A program made the position numbers and the translations under genes. Positions 44,409-56,051 of a DNA stretch of 64,000 nucleotides are shown here, piece after piece. Below the pieces are notes generated by a model that saw only the letters and a list, made by a program, of their open reading frames with translations, made no database searches and was not told the origin of the DNA. This stretch comes from Diabrotica undecimpunctata. Lineage: Eukaryota; Arthropoda; Insecta; Coleoptera; Chrysomelidae. The stretch is taken from contig NC_092803.1 of the NCBI RefSeq assembly GCF_040954645.1, positions 81,382,263-81,446,262 on the forward strand. The letters are read 5' to 3'. The first letter of the stretch is position 1, and each line of letters begins with the position of its first letter.

Positions 44409-44800
44409 AGAGGCCACTGTATCAGGTGGTTAATATTTAGTTTTGAGTTTATAAGTAAATTGTTTCACATATTTTTTATACAAAAACGTAATTTTTGTTG
44501 TTCATTTAAATTTTTTTTATAGTTTTGTAAATTAACAATAAAACGATTACCAAAAATTAGTGCTTTTATTTCGTATATCTATACAAAAAAAAGCAGAATT
44601 AACATTTTTTTAAGACATATAGTATAAACATACATCAATAGGTATTACAAAAAAAGAATTTTAATTTGTATGTACCAAAGGTTAGAAAAAAAATGACACA
44701 ACTTTTGGTCCTGACAGACCACCGTGGTGTACTCATTTAATTCTAAAAGAGGTCGTGCATCGGAGTGTTAACTAAACTCTTAAAATGCTAATAAAACTAT
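44409..44800. other. AT-rich flank of piggyBac remnant
   Basis: No coding sequence; may include the decayed 3' end of the piggyBac element. Confidence 0.4.
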
Positions 44801-46021
44801 GTGCCAGTAAGATTAATAAAAAACAGGTAGTGAATGAAGCGCAACAAGATTTTCGACAAAATACATTAACTGTAGATGTTGTGTACGAACAGATTCAAAT
44901 ATGGGCGGAATTTATCAAAAAATCCTTTTCGGATGACTGACCTAAATTGCAGCAGACGTCGACGTGGGAAATGGGAGGTAAAACACCTAATCCTAGACGT
45001 AAAGGTAAAACATGAAATCCTAGACATAGAGGTAAAACATTCGAAACAATGTGCAAATAATTGGCAAGCTTTTGGACCAGACGAAATAGAAATAGATGTA
45101 ATAAAACTAATAGATGATAAAAACATAAAACTACTAACACATATTTTTAACAACAGGTATAAAAAAAAGAGAAATACCAAAAGAATGACTTAACTCAGAA
45201 TTATACGAATATATAGCTATAACAAAGAAATCTAGTTCCAGCACATACGACGAATTTGGACTCATTACTTTAATTTACTTACATTACTTACTTACATTAC
45301 TTTTTTGAGTCACTTACTAGAAATATTCTTAAAGATCATACAGAATCGAATTCAAAATTACTAGAAAAAAGTATATCTCTGTTTCATCTACTACCAGAAG
45401 ACTTTTGATAAAGTTCGGTACAAAAAACTCATTAGTTCTGTATTAACTACAGAAAATAAAACTAGACGGAAAAGATCTCTGCATTAATTCAAAACCTTTA
45501 TTAAAACCAAGAAGCAACCTTAAAATATTCCAAACACACTACTTAAAGCCTCCGTATACAAAGAGATGTCCGACAAGGCTAGGTCACGTCTTCATTGCAC
45601 TTTAACTTGTACTCTAAATGCCTATTTAAACAAGCACTAGACGGCGCCTAAATTGATATAAAAATAAACGGTAAATATATTAAAAATATCAGGTATGCAA
45701 ACGATACCGTTCTAAAAGCAGAAAGTAGATAAAGTTTATAATTTCAGTGAAGCAATGGGACTTACATTAAATCTTCAAAAAACCAAAGTAATGGTGATTA
45801 GCAAAACCAATGAAAATTTTCGCATTGGCCTAAATAGCACTCAATCACAAGAAGTTTTCAAATTTAGATACTTAGGACTAGTATTAAGTGATAAGTGGAA
45901 TCCATATATAGAAATAGAAATACAAATAGAACAGGCTAGGAACATATACAATAAAACAACGATTTTTTTTATTAACATCCAAGATTTTTTACAATCTGTT
46001 CACAATAAAAACAATAAGTAA
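44801..46021 (+). pseudogene. RTE LINE RT, heavily frameshifted
   Basis: Plus-strand blocks: VVNEAQQDFRQNTLTVDVVY (44.83 kb, possibly from another copy), AFGPDEIEIDVIKLIDD (the APGPDEI block, 45.08 kb), TLFKIIQNRIQ-like sequence near 45.33 kb, RIQRDVRQG near 45.55 kb and INGKYIKNIRYANDTVL near 45.66-45.71 kb. The 88-codon ORF 45755-46021 follows with MGLTLNLQKTKVMVISKTNE and FKFRYLGLVLSDKWNPYIEI. At least five frame changes. The active site is YAND, the same substitution as in the copy at 7.86 kb. The C-terminus is missing after ~46020. Confidence 0.75.
44978..45045 (+). repeat. Short ~27-bp imperfect tandem repeat
   Basis: GAGGTAAAACA-CCTAATCCTAGACGTAAA is followed by AGGTAAAACATGAAATCCTAGACATA and a third partial GAGGTAAAACATTC inside the RTE remnant. 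Confidence 0.7.
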
Positions 46022-46139
46022 AATTGTTTGTCTTAACAATGTCAGGGAGATGTAAGGTCCAGTAACCAAAGCATCAGAACAGAAATATAGGCTTTTTACC
46101 AGTGTAATGCGCATTTACATAGATACGCGAATACGAATA

Positions 46140-47670
46140 CTAAAAGCGGCATATATCACAATGGCTGGAGGCTGTTCCCAGCGTCCACTACTGCAGGTAC
46201 TGTCAGGAACGGTTTGGTAGGTCCAATTGATCATAGCCCTTCAATCTCTTCGCTTGTTGGTTGTTGAGATGATTTTATGCCAGGGTGTTAGGATGCACAC
46301 ACAGCCTGTTTTGATATTGTTTAGAAATTCTCTTGCACTCTTCAAAAACTGTTAGTACCTGCAGATCCCTATGTAATCGTTCTGAATGTACCAAGGGGCA
46401 TTAGCGATTGTTCTTAGAATTTTAGATTGAAATCTTTGTATTTTCATAACATTAGATTTGTTAACTGGTCCCCAGAGCATTGAACCATATTACCAAACTG
46501 GTTTTATTATTACTTTGTATATCAGTAGCTTGTTTTCGATCGATAGGTGTGAATTTTTTCTCAGCATCCAGTAAAGTTTTCTGTATTAAATTCCTAGTTG
46601 TAGTCTTTTTGTTCATATATGTTTGATCCATGTTAATCCATAATTTACTTTAATTTTTTGGCGTTTAAGCTATTCATTAGTTTTATTTAGATGTAGTTGC
46701 ACTATCTCTGATGCTACTTCTGGATTACTATGAGATGTTAGGAAAGCAGTATTATCTGCAAATGTTGCAAGCGTTAGGTTATTGCGTTAGTTAGCCGTAT
46801 ATATCAGGTATAAGATCAGTCCGAGCACACTATTCTGAGGTACACCAGATTTGATAGAGTAGAGTTTTGTATAGGCTTCAATATACCTTACTGGATATCT
46901 TTTTTTTTATAAGGTATGATTTAAGCAGTTTGAAGTAAGTGTAAGGTAGCTTTTTATTTAACTTGTACAGAAGTCCTGTGTTTTACACCTTATCAAAAGC
47001 TTGGGAGGCATCTAAAAAGGCTGCAGTATAGTATTGCTTGTTTTCAAGACTAGTTTTTATTGTTGTGTATAATCTGTGAACTTCTTCTAGTGTAGACCAT
47101 TGTTGTCAAATATTAGTTTGATTTTTCCTCATAAAAGTTTTTTAAAAACCTTAGAAATTACTGGGAGTAGACTAATCAGACAGTATAAGTTGACATCTTT
47201 GGATCTTTACCAGGTTTTTAACCAGAGTATAATCTGTGCCACTTTCCATTGCAAATAAAAGTAGTGCAGAATTAACATAGTATTAAAGATCATAGTGATT
47301 ATTCTGTAGCAATCATGGGTTAGTTCTTGAAGGACCTGACCTGTAATGAGGTCGTATCCCGGCGCCTTATTATGCCTAATTTTTTATTATCTGTTTTACT
47401 TCTTTAATGTTAAATTTGGAGATTGGTTAACTCCATTTGATATGGAGCGTCAAGAAAAGACTTTCTTCTTGTTCTAGAGACACTACTTTGGTAAATAGAC
47501 TAAATACTTTCGAAAGATGTTCTGCAAATGTCTCAGATTTCTCTGTATCTGTTCTTGCTCATTTACCTTTGAAATTTTTTTAAGGAGGTATGGCGTTTTG
47601 TGATCCTTTTACTTTTCTCGTCGCTTTCCATAAATAATAGTTTATATCTTTGAACGGCATTAGATTTATA
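46140..47670 (-). pseudogene. Jockey-clade LINE RT
   Basis: Minus strand, high to low: INYYLWKATRKVKGSQNAIP (47.6 kb), TEKSETFAEHLSKVFSLFTK, NKAPGYDLITGQVLQELTHD, STLEEVHRLYTTIKTSLENK, AAFLDASQAFDKV (first catalytic Asp), GLLYKLNKKLPYTYFKLLKS, IKSGVPQNSVLGLILYLIYT, ATFADNTAFLTSHSNPEVAS (FADDTA with Asp to Asn), LSIENKLLIYKVIIKPVW and KIQRFQSKILRTIANAPWYI. It ends in HPNTLA and LDLPNR near 46.2 kb. This is the block order of Jockey ORF2 without RNase H. Single stops and a few frameshifts break it. The endonuclease is absent. Confidence 0.88.
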
Positions 47671-47940
47671 ACGACGATTAAGAAAAGGAAAACCTCGTAC
47701 TTAGGCCACATAATGATAAATGACAAATATAACCTGCTACAAATATTAATTGAAGGAAAAATATAGGGCCGAAGAGGAGTAGGGAGAGCCATGTCATGGC
47801 TTCACAATATCAGAGCTTGTACGGGCATGAAAATTTAACAGTTGATGAATTTTTAAGAGTGACGAAGAAAAGAGAACATTTTGATATAGTGATCGCAAAC
47901 CTCCAGTAATGGAGTGTACCAGAAGAAGAAGTGGATATTA
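47668..47940 (+). pseudogene. RTE LINE 3' terminal fragment
   Basis: Plus strand: TIKKRKTSYLGHIMINDKYN, LLQILIEGKI (stop) GRRGVGRAMSWLHNIRACTG, then after a shift HFDIVIANLQ, stop and an AGAAGAAGAAG tail. It starts exactly where the Jockey fragment on the other strand ends. Confidence 0.8.
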
Positions 47941-47984
47941 TATTCATGTCCAGAAATATTAGTGGAAATTATTGGAATACAGTA

Positions 47985-48180
47985 AACTTGCCTATATGTG
48001 CTTTGTATATCTGACTGAAGCCTTTGACTGCGTTTTATTACATGTGTTACAATTAGGAAAAATAAAGATTAGCAGTCCAACAGAATGGTAAAGATCATTA
48101 AACACATTTTTTCTAGAGAAACAGTCTGCGGACATGGCTTCCTAGAAGCCCAGAATATGACAATAAAAATAGTAGAAACC
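47985..48180 (+). pseudogene. Possible RTE RT palm scrap
   Basis: The frame KLAYMCFVYLTEAFDCVLLH resembles LY..FVD..KAFD.V....L of RTE RTs. About 50 codons with a stop; no second motif. Confidence 0.4.
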
Positions 48181-48260
48181 ATCTGAATTTCTTTTATACG
48201 CATTGATTTGCTTGAAATTTTGGCAGTAATTGAAAAATACCCCAAAAGTCATAATTTACC

Positions 48261-49116
48261 CTATGTCAATATGTGCTTTTCCTCTGGAGGTGGTTTCCAC
48301 CTCAACTCTAGGATGGAAAAAGTTTATTCAAAAATAACGATAGTAATCGCTAGAATAGTGCATTTTATGACAAAAATGTTCTTAATTTTATAAACGGTTG
48401 CACTGAAAGGGCTTAAAGATGGTGCTAAACGCATGCGAAAACAATCTTTTAACAATCATACCACGTTTAATTTTTAGTCTATGGAAATACAAAAAAAAAA
48501 AAGATAAAAATCTTCAGAAACAAAAACCTGTTTATTTGTATTTTAGCAATTTTTCTCCTACCTTCTAAACCAGTTAGACTTCCAGAATGCAATGCTTGTT
48601 TATAAATGAATTAAATTATAAAGACTATAGCTTAAACCAGGGTGGTTTTGGCAGGGATGAGTTTGTTACTTCGTGCGTAACAAAAAATATAAGCAGACTT
48701 CATTTTAGTTATAACTAACTTATTTTAATTTTTATGTAGATCACTTACACTAGTGGTCATTTTAAAGGTTTTTTAAAGAACATTAAAAAAGTTTCTACAA
48801 GTATTTTTGCATATAAATGAATAAAACTCTACTTTCGAACAGCCGTAACTTTCTTAATATTAAATTTACTGTAATAATAAAACACGATTTTCTTTGTTTT
48901 ATAAAATTCATTTATATTCAAACAGTTTTCCCGATAAAGTCCAAATTTTTGGAGTTACTCGTGAAAAACTATTTAAAACATGCTCTTTTAATGTGTAATT
49001 GGTAAACTTTCAGTAACAAATAACTCTTTTAATTTAAGGAATTTAACAAATGAACTTGTTTTACCAACGAGTTTGGGTTTTAACCACCTCCAGAGGAGAA
49101 GCAAGTATTGTCATAG
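48261..49116. mobile_element. Segment bounded by ~50-bp inverted repeats
   Basis: 48261-48311 is the imperfect reverse complement of 49066-49116. The outer 35 bp match at about 31 positions, including TCCTCTGGAGGTGGTT on both sides. The 750-bp interior has no ORF of note. It could be a MITE or non-autonomous DNA transposon; I could not confirm a target duplication. Confidence 0.55.
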
Positions 49117-49139
49117 AGTCTATTTTGATCTTTGATCTA

Positions 49140-52100
49140 TTTTCTATTGGGGGAACCTGTAACCCTAGAGAGCGCGTCCCCAGGTGGCGGATAGGGGAAT
49201 GCACTTACCGGCCTGTTTGCAGCTAGACCGGCGGGTAGGTGGGAAATAAAATACCACCCGCGGACCAACAGGTGGGGTAGATAGGACTCCTAAGCCGTAG
49301 AGAAGGCAACTTATCTAAGAGAAGGATACTCTGATTTAAAACCCTGGTCCTCCAAGTTGGGGGTTGAGGCATCGGGCCAACTCCTCGATACTCGGAAAAA
49401 ATGATCAAAGGTTAAAAATTTCAGCAAAAAGCCTTAGAATTCGGACGGATTAAACTATAAACGATATTCGCAAAGAAAATGGATTATGAATTTGGGTGCT
49501 TGGAACATACAAGGAATAAGGACAAAACAGGAAGAGGTCTTCCGTGAACTGAGTGAAATGAAACTAGACATCTGTTTATTAACTGAAGTAAAGAAAAAAG
49601 GAAGAGGAAATGAAAAATGTATTAAATCATGGCAAGAAATAGATGAAAGAATTATCCTCAAGGAAATTAAGAAAAATTGCCATGAAATAGTGGTAATTGG
49701 AACATATGCACCGGTCAAGGGTTGACAGCAAGGAAGAGTACTTTAACAAGTTAACAACTGTTCTAGCCACAATTAATAAGAAGAAAGAAATTTGGATCTT
49801 AGGTGATCTTAATGCAAGAACTGGAAAGAGCTCCAAAAGTGAAATAATAGGGAGATATGGAGAAGACATTCTGAACGACAATGGTCAAAGATTAATAGAT
49901 TTTTGCGAGGCACATTCTTTGAAAATATTAAATGGTTTCTTCCCCCATAAGAATATACACAAATTTACATGGACGCAGCCTACCAGGAATTTAAAATCAA
50001 TAATTGACTATTTCATTCAGCGTAAAGATTCTAAACTAAAAACGAAGGACGTGAAGGTGTTTAGAGGGCCAGAATGTGGAAGTGACCACCATATGATTAT
50101 TGCAAATTAATGGTGACATTTAAGAGAGAACAATCAAGTCACAAAAATGATGAAGGAACAGACATAGGAACAACCATAGAAAACATAAAATATAACCTGG
50201 AAAGCTTTAAACAAGATTCGACAAAGTTCTTATATAAAATTAGAATAGCTCAGAAAATAAAAAGTATAGAAACAAAGGACTTAGACCCTGAAAGTCTGTA
50301 TGAGGTAATTAAAAAATATATTCATGAAGCGGCAAATGAAGCACTGGGAAAAGTTGAAAATCGGAAAAAAGGAAAACCTGAATGGTTGTCAACGGAACTA
50401 GAAGAGAAAGTTTTCAAGAAAAAACAGGCATATCACATATGGCTTCAATCCAAAGATCCTCAAGACAGAGAAATATACGTTAAATGGAATAGAGAAGTTA
50501 AACAAGACGTGGATAAGGCAAAAAATATAAACTGGGAGGCTAAGTGTGATGAACTGGACAGATTTATGGGTGGAACAAAAGTGGCACAAGCTTGGAAAAC
50601 ATTAAAGCAGTTTAGAAAAAATGAGAAAAATGAAGACAACATTTCTCTCATAAAGTTAAATGAATGGGAAGAATATTATACGAAACTGCTGAAAGAGGAT
50701 AGAGTAGAGTAAAGATGGGAAAAGATAAGGGAATTAATAGACAACAGAGGCGAAAGACAGGAAATCCCTATAATAACATTATCTGAATTGACGGAAACCT
50801 TAAAAGAGGTTAAAAACGGAAAAGCCGCAGGGCCTGGAGACATTTCCATAGAGCTGGTTAAATATGGGCCGACTGTACTTTTAGAATTAATAGTAGACCT
50901 TTTCAATAAATGTATGTGTGGAGACCAGGAAATTCCTAAAAATTGGAATAAATCTTATATAAGCTCCAAATATAAGAGAGGGAATAAAAGAGACTGTTCC
51001 AATTATAGAGGAATTAGTGTGACGAGCTCTGTGGGCCGGTTGTACGGCAGAATTTAAAGAACAAAGCGGCTTTCGTACCGGGAGATCCTGAATTGATAAT
51101 ATATTTATCCTACGACAAATAATTGAAAAGCGTGTCGAAAGAAGTAGAGAGACCCATTTGGTATTTATAGACCTTGAGAAAGAACATGATAGTGTCCCGT
51201 TAAAAAAAATTATTGAGGTCCTCGAAAGGTCCGGATTGGATTCGACGTATATTCGAGCGATATATAAATTGTACGAAAATGCAGTTAGTTGTGTAAAATT
51301 GGAACCAGAACCTCAAATGAATTTAAAGTCACTAAAGGCCTAAAGCAAAGATGCTGTTTGTCACCGACACTCTTTAAAATATACGTCCAAGAAGCATTGA
51401 GAAATTGGAGAAATAAATGTAGATTTATGGGCATCGAAGTGGGACAAGAAACTCTGTATACATTGTTGTTTGCAGATGATCAGGTGGTGGTTGCAACCGA
51501 TGAGGAAGATATAAATTAAATGAATCGAAAATTATTTAAGGAATATGCCAAATGGGGGCTTACTGTAAACATAAGCAAAACAGAATATTTAAAAATTGAA
51601 GGAAATACCACAGATCTGAGGCTTGAAAACGCAGTCATAAAAGGCTGCAACCAGTATAAATATCTAGGAAGCATCATATCAGCAGATGGTAGAGTTAAGA
51701 TAGATGTACAAAACCGAATAACCCAAATGGAAAAAATGCATCCAAATACTGAATTCATTACTGTGGTCTAATAAAATAAAGATGCATACCAAACTTCGCG
51801 TATACAGAGCAATTGTAGAACCAATTACCAAATATGGTGCCGAATGTTGGACGATGACAAAGAATGAACGAGATAAAGTAGACGTTGTGGAAATGGATTA
51901 TCTTAGAAGGTCATGTCGAGTATCGAGAATGGAAAGAATCAGAAATGAGGAAATACGAAACCGTACAGGAATTAGAGATACTCTTTCAGATAGAATACAA
52001 GAAAGGTAATTACAATGGTATGATCACGTGATGAGAATGGAGGAGGAGCGGTGGCCAAAGAAAGCCTTAATGTATGTTGCGCCAGAAAGAAGGAAAAGGG

Positions 52101-52250
52101 GAAGACCACCAAATTCCTGGAGAAGAGAAATTACAAAAACAATGCAATTTAGAGGCTTAGAAGAGGGAGATTGGAGAGATAGGAAAAGATGGAGGCTGAA
52201 ATGCGGGAAGCGGCAATCGCCGTAGGACCCCCGTTATATGATGATGATGA
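49140..52250 (+). pseudogene. Long RTE (BovB-like) LINE copy: 5' region, endonuclease, RT, 3' tail
   Basis: A GC-richer 5' region (49140-49440) precedes the coding part. The endonuclease shows NLGAWNIQGIRTKQEEVFRE, LDICLLTEVKKKGRG (Glu), HEIVVIGTYAP, KKEIWILGDLNARTG (Asp, Asn), SIIDYFIQRKDSKLK and ECGSDHHMIIAN (Asp, His). A linker follows (50110-50712). The RT has EVKNGKAAGPGDISIELVKY, RDCSNYRGISVTSSVGRLYG, EQSGFRTGRS, THLVFIDLEKEHDSVPLKK, KVTKGLKQRCCLSPTLFKIY and TLLFADDQVVVATDEED (active site intact). The C-terminus has QYKYLGSIISADGR, EPITKYGAECWTMTKNERDK and EMDYLRRSCRVSRMERIRNE, then DRKRWRLKCGKRQSP and an ATGATGATGATGA tail. Breaks include a deletion in the endonuclease (~49615), frameshifts (~49725, ~51055, ~51335, ~51760) and stops (50108, 50710, 51517, 52006). 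Confidence 0.93.
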
Positions 52251-52439
52251 GCTATTTTCTATCTACTGTCAAAATTTTAAGCAAATCCATGTATCCAAAA
52301 CAAATTCTGAGCAGAAAACTGTCATATCCTAGATTATAGGGAGTTTGCTAGGTTAGCAAAGTATTCATTAACAAAACTAAAGGGGCTGCCAGTACTATAT
52401 ATATGGGCATCAGCTTGAAAGACTTTTAAAAACATAGGT

Positions 52440-53060
52440 ACTGTAGCTTTCTTCATTAAAGCAGGAGTAGCAGCAATGATTCAGGCTGTAGACGCACTAG
52501 TGTTCCTGGAGCGGCATATCTTTGCAAAGTGCCGCTTTTTAACATAGGATTTGCAGATGGGCTCCCAAGGAAGACAATTCTTCCTTGAACGTATTGGCTC
52601 ACCGCATTATAGTCATAAAATCGCACTATAATCATAATCATAATTCTAAAAAACATTATTTGTGTTCTGACCTTAAAAGTTAGCAGTCCAGTTGGTAGCA
52701 GCCGTCGCAGTGTCAGAATTCGTTAGGGAGCTCTGTAACTCTAATGTATAGTTCCCAGGCAGAGCGCTGATTTTTTTGCTTCGGGTTTTGATTTTGTTAT
52801 TGCGGTTTTTATTTGCATTATCCTGATAGTTGAGTTCCACCATTTTCATCATAATAGCCATATTTTAAGTTTCTTCCAAAGTTAACGTCAAACTTTCTAA
52901 CAATATTAATTGTATTTTTGTGAACGTCATTCCAGCGATGAAAATTCCACGGATCGTATCATTTTTGTTAGTCTCGGTATCTACAGCAGTACAAATTTCA
53001 GTATTTTACTATTACGGCACAATAAGAAGGAGACTAACAGTATTAATGATTTCTTGTGAG
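52440..53060 (-). pseudogene. Ty3/gypsy gag fragment with zinc knuckles
   Basis: Minus strand, in two frames: NDTIRGIFIAGMTFTKIQLI followed by LLESLTLTLEE (the IRDR.V.GI....I...LL....LTL..A block of gypsy gag), then MVELNYQDNANKNRNNKIKT. Near 52.6-52.5 kb come CGEP, KNCLPWEPICKSYVKKRHFA and KICRSRN, a decayed double CCHC knuckle (second Cys lost). Gag binds element RNA. No pol or LTR is visible here. Confidence 0.6.
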
Positions 53061-53600
53061 CATGGACAGTCTGGTGTGTCTATTGTCTTTTAGTGGTTAA
53101 ATTGTGATAGGCATGGATGATGTTATTTAGTTTGAGGTATATTTACCAAGCGTTTGAACAGATTCATTGTAAGTTTTATAATATAAAATAATTGAATAGG
53201 TATATATACTCGTAGCGAAATAATATAGACTAACAGTCGTAGCTTTATATTATTAGTGTCTAGTGCAGCAGTACCATCAGCAACAACAGCCTGAGTGGCA
53301 AATTAGGCAGGTAAAAAGTTCATAATGTTTTTTCCAGTGGATCAACTCATTTGCTGTTTATTTAATAAATGGATTCCCATCGAACCTCTCGGACCTTAGA
53401 TACTTCTCAAAACATGTATATTAAGGTTTTACTAATAGAAAAATAACTTGGCAGTGACACTGACATATGTCAAACGGTGCCAAACCTGATAGAATAAAGG
53501 TGTTTACAATATGCTAAGTCTACAGCCAATTCAATATCAAGGAGGTTAATAGTGCATCAAACCTATGAAGTAAACCATAGACAAATTATTTATCTAACCG
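53061..53600. other. Unassigned stretch
   Basis: May include the upstream part of the gypsy gag; nothing definite. GCAGCAGTACCATCAGCAAC occurs near 53264. Confidence 0.35.
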
Positions 53601-53601
53601 T

Positions 53602-53767
53602 CTATAGACATATTATACAAATAGACTGACTCTTAAAATATAGGCCCGTTCCTCCAGTGCAACAAAGAAAACTGACATAAAGCATTCCCTGAATCTGTTT
53701 CTAATGGAACGGGTTTATCAGCGAGTCTGTATTGCAATAGTCAGTCTGTTTGTATTATATGTCTATG
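53602..53767. repeat. Inverted-repeat (MITE-like) segment
   Basis: 53602-53650 pairs with the complement of 53706-53767: ATAGACATAT(T/A)ATACAAA, AGACTGACT and CCCGTTCC blocks are shared. The right arm has an extra ~10 bp. The total is only ~165 bp and encodes nothing. Confidence 0.7.
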
Positions 53768-54207
53768 TATCCATCAAACAGGTTTACCTAACCTATAAGA
53801 ATATTTTATATCTTCTTCATTATTTAATAATGTACAAACTCCCAGTCTATTTACTTTTCTGACAGATAGTGTATCAAATAAAAAAGAATAAACAAAAACA
53901 TTTCGGCACTAACATAACAAATAATTTAAGTTCAAATAGTCCCAACATTTTTTGTTCTGTTTTGTCTACATTGCCTTTTTATATTTCGTGTGAAAGTATT
54001 CGTTCGACGTTGCCACTGTGGTAGCCAAATTTGTAATAAATTCAATTTGATATTTATAATATTTTAACGTCAAAGTATATCATTTAAATACGATAAGTTA
54101 TTCTAAAGTAAGGCTATATTCAAAATTCAGTCTAATTTGATTGAAAGTCAAAGTAGTTGACTTTATGAAATAGCGTATATAACTTTAAAGATATACAAAT
54201 CAAAACT
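53768..54207. other. AT-rich spacer, nothing recognised
   Basis: No supported feature. Confidence 0.5.
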
Positions 54208-54219
54208 GCTTCAAACTTA

Positions 54220-54468
54220 TGGTGGCCCTAATCTAGTGGCTAATATACTGCATATTAAGCCGAAACGCAAGAGTTCGATCATCGGCACCGAGAACGAAAT
54301 TTTCAGTTTCTCAAAATTGTACAAGCTGTCGCCGTTATTCGGAGGGCACGTAAAACCACCAGTCCCGGCTATGTAAGTAGCCATTAAGTCATGTTAGGGG
54401 CGCTTAAGAGACTAAAATCTCAAACTCCAGACCTAAGCCAGAAGATCACACAAATTGTACTTTTGTTA
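54220..54468 (+). mobile_element. tRNA-derived SINE with 12-bp target-site duplication
   Basis: GCTTCAAACTTA occurs at 54208-54219 and at 54469-54480 and brackets a 249-bp insert. Its first ~70 bp resemble a tRNA: GGTG at the start can pair with CACC at ~54286, AATCTAGTGGCTAA fits an internal A box and GAGTTCGATCATC fits the B box (GGTTCGANTCC). The body (GGAGGGCACGTAAAACCACC, AGTCCCGGCTATGTAAGTAG) is GC-richer. The 3' end is TTGTACTTTTGTTA rather than poly(A), suggesting it borrows a partner LINE tail. RNA polymerase III would transcribe it. Confidence 0.78.
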
Positions 54469-54480
54469 GCTTCAAACTTA

Positions 54481-55000
54481 AAAAAAAAACTTTTGAAAAC
54501 TATTACTAATATAACATTTAAATGTTCTACTAATTAAATTACTAGAATTACTAGAAGATCTAGAAGAATCTATCACTCTAGCTCAAACGGAAAAAGGGAT
54601 TCTTTTTAAGTTTTTGTACTAATCAAGTAAACTGCATATCACGATTTTTCTAAATGTTGTTTCAGTATAAGTATTGTTGTTTTCTTTATATTTTGATCTG
54701 CAAATCGATTAATTGACTTGTGACGCACACTTTTTTATATTTTAAATCGTCCCCCAAAAATCATTATTTCATTCATTACCATATGACATTATTTGTCATA
54801 GATATTGTTAATTCTGATTAGCGTTTTTATGTAATAAATTATTATATTAATAAATTTTTATCATTTTTAGTCGTATACTTCTTGTAACGGCATCGAATTC
54901 ACTAACCCCATTGCTTCTTTTTATTTAACCTACACACTGCAATTAAAATAAATTCTTACGACCTTTTAGGGTCCTACCTACTTTGAATCGGTCATTATCC
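54481..55000. other. AT-rich spacer, nothing recognised
   Basis: No supported feature. Confidence 0.5.
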
Positions 55001-55230
55001 TCATAATTTCCTCTTAATTTGTGCATTAAGTAACACAAGACATGATAGTTTGGTTCGTCTCTCGCCTTCAAATGGGCAATCATCGCTCATTAATACCAAA
55101 AGTAATAACTTTACTGCGTATGGAGCAAAAGCAATGGCAGTCGTGTCGAGATTTGCCAATTTTTCGTGAGTTTTCAATAAAACTGCTAGTTTGGAAATTA
55201 CCATTTGTTTCAAATAGCTGATGTTAATTA
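55001..55230 (-). CDS. Unrecognised small ORF
   Basis: Minus-strand ORF of 70 codons (MKQMVISKLAVLLKTHEKLA, then FAPYAVKLLLLVLMSDDCPF). Helical and leucine-rich, of no family that I recognise. An AG about 15 bp before the Met (ATTAACATCAG) might be a splice acceptor. Could be an exon or chance. Confidence 0.2.
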
Positions 55231-55739
55231 CCTACCATGACAAACTACACGTAAATAAATTCCCCCCTGATCCTACAAAAATTTTGTTTTTTTAATGGGT
55301 TACTTGAAAATATAAATAATAAAAACATTTAACTTTAACCGTCCTTTGATGAAATTAGTACGCTTTAGGAGTAGTTGTTGGCATGCCAGAAAAATAAAAT
55401 GTTTGTGGAAAACATGTCCGAACAGTGAATGCATTGTACCAGTAAAATTAGAATATTCCAAATTTTTATGCATCAGTCATCATTTTATCGTTATTTTAAA
55501 TTGAACTTGGACGTGTAAATTTTCGTGTTTTCTGGTTGAGCAATTTTAAACAACATCTAATAAACAGTTCAAACGCTATAATTTTGCAAGCGTATGAACA
55601 ACATACAAGTTTGTGGGATGTTGATTCTGATTATACAAACACAGCAGTTAACGAATAAACGTATATCCAAATATTGCAATAAGAATGGCAATTGATGGAT
55701 CTCAATCAGGAACATAGGTCACTACAGGAAGAAATAAAA
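55231..55739. other. Non-coding stretch, nothing recognised
   Basis: No supported feature. Confidence 0.5.
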
Positions 55740-56050
55740 CGTAGATATGATATAAGCAAAAGTCGCCGTAGGAAAGATGGCCAAAATATAGAAGGACTCT
55801 TAAATTTCACGGACTCTAAAAATGTGGTTGATCAACTGCTTAATATTCTCAATACTGACATACGGATGTAAATCTTGGACCCTACGACACGCGGAAAAAA
55901 GAAAGAGAGATGCCACTAAAATGTTGTGTTGCAGAAGAAAGGGCAAACAATTCAATTCTCAATGAGCTTTAATTCAGCAAACGGCTGTTCAACAAAATCC
56001 ATCTCCCACAATTAAAATACTTTGGACATGTTATGATAGTAGACATAATA
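55740..56050 (+). pseudogene. RTE LINE fragment after the RT
   Basis: Plus strand: KMAKI, SRTLKMWLINCLIFSILTYG and CKSWTLRHAEKRKRDATKML (the TYGCESWTL...R..A.EM block), then after a shift ANNSILNEL and FSKRLFNKIHLPQLKYFGHV. Both halves are consecutive in RTE proteins. It stops abruptly against the next, oppositely oriented RTE at ~56052. Confidence 0.75.
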
Positions 56051-56051
56051 A

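Noticed and set aside
49486..50110. Host endonuclease gene of the craniofacial-development-protein-2 type
   Set aside because: Such names in databases usually stem from RTE endonucleases. Here linker, RT, C-terminus and GATGA tail follow, so it is a retrotransposon.
54220..54290. Genuine tRNA gene
   Set aside because: Box-like motifs and acceptor pairing are present, but arms are poor, no convincing anticodon arm forms, and a SINE body with target duplication follows.
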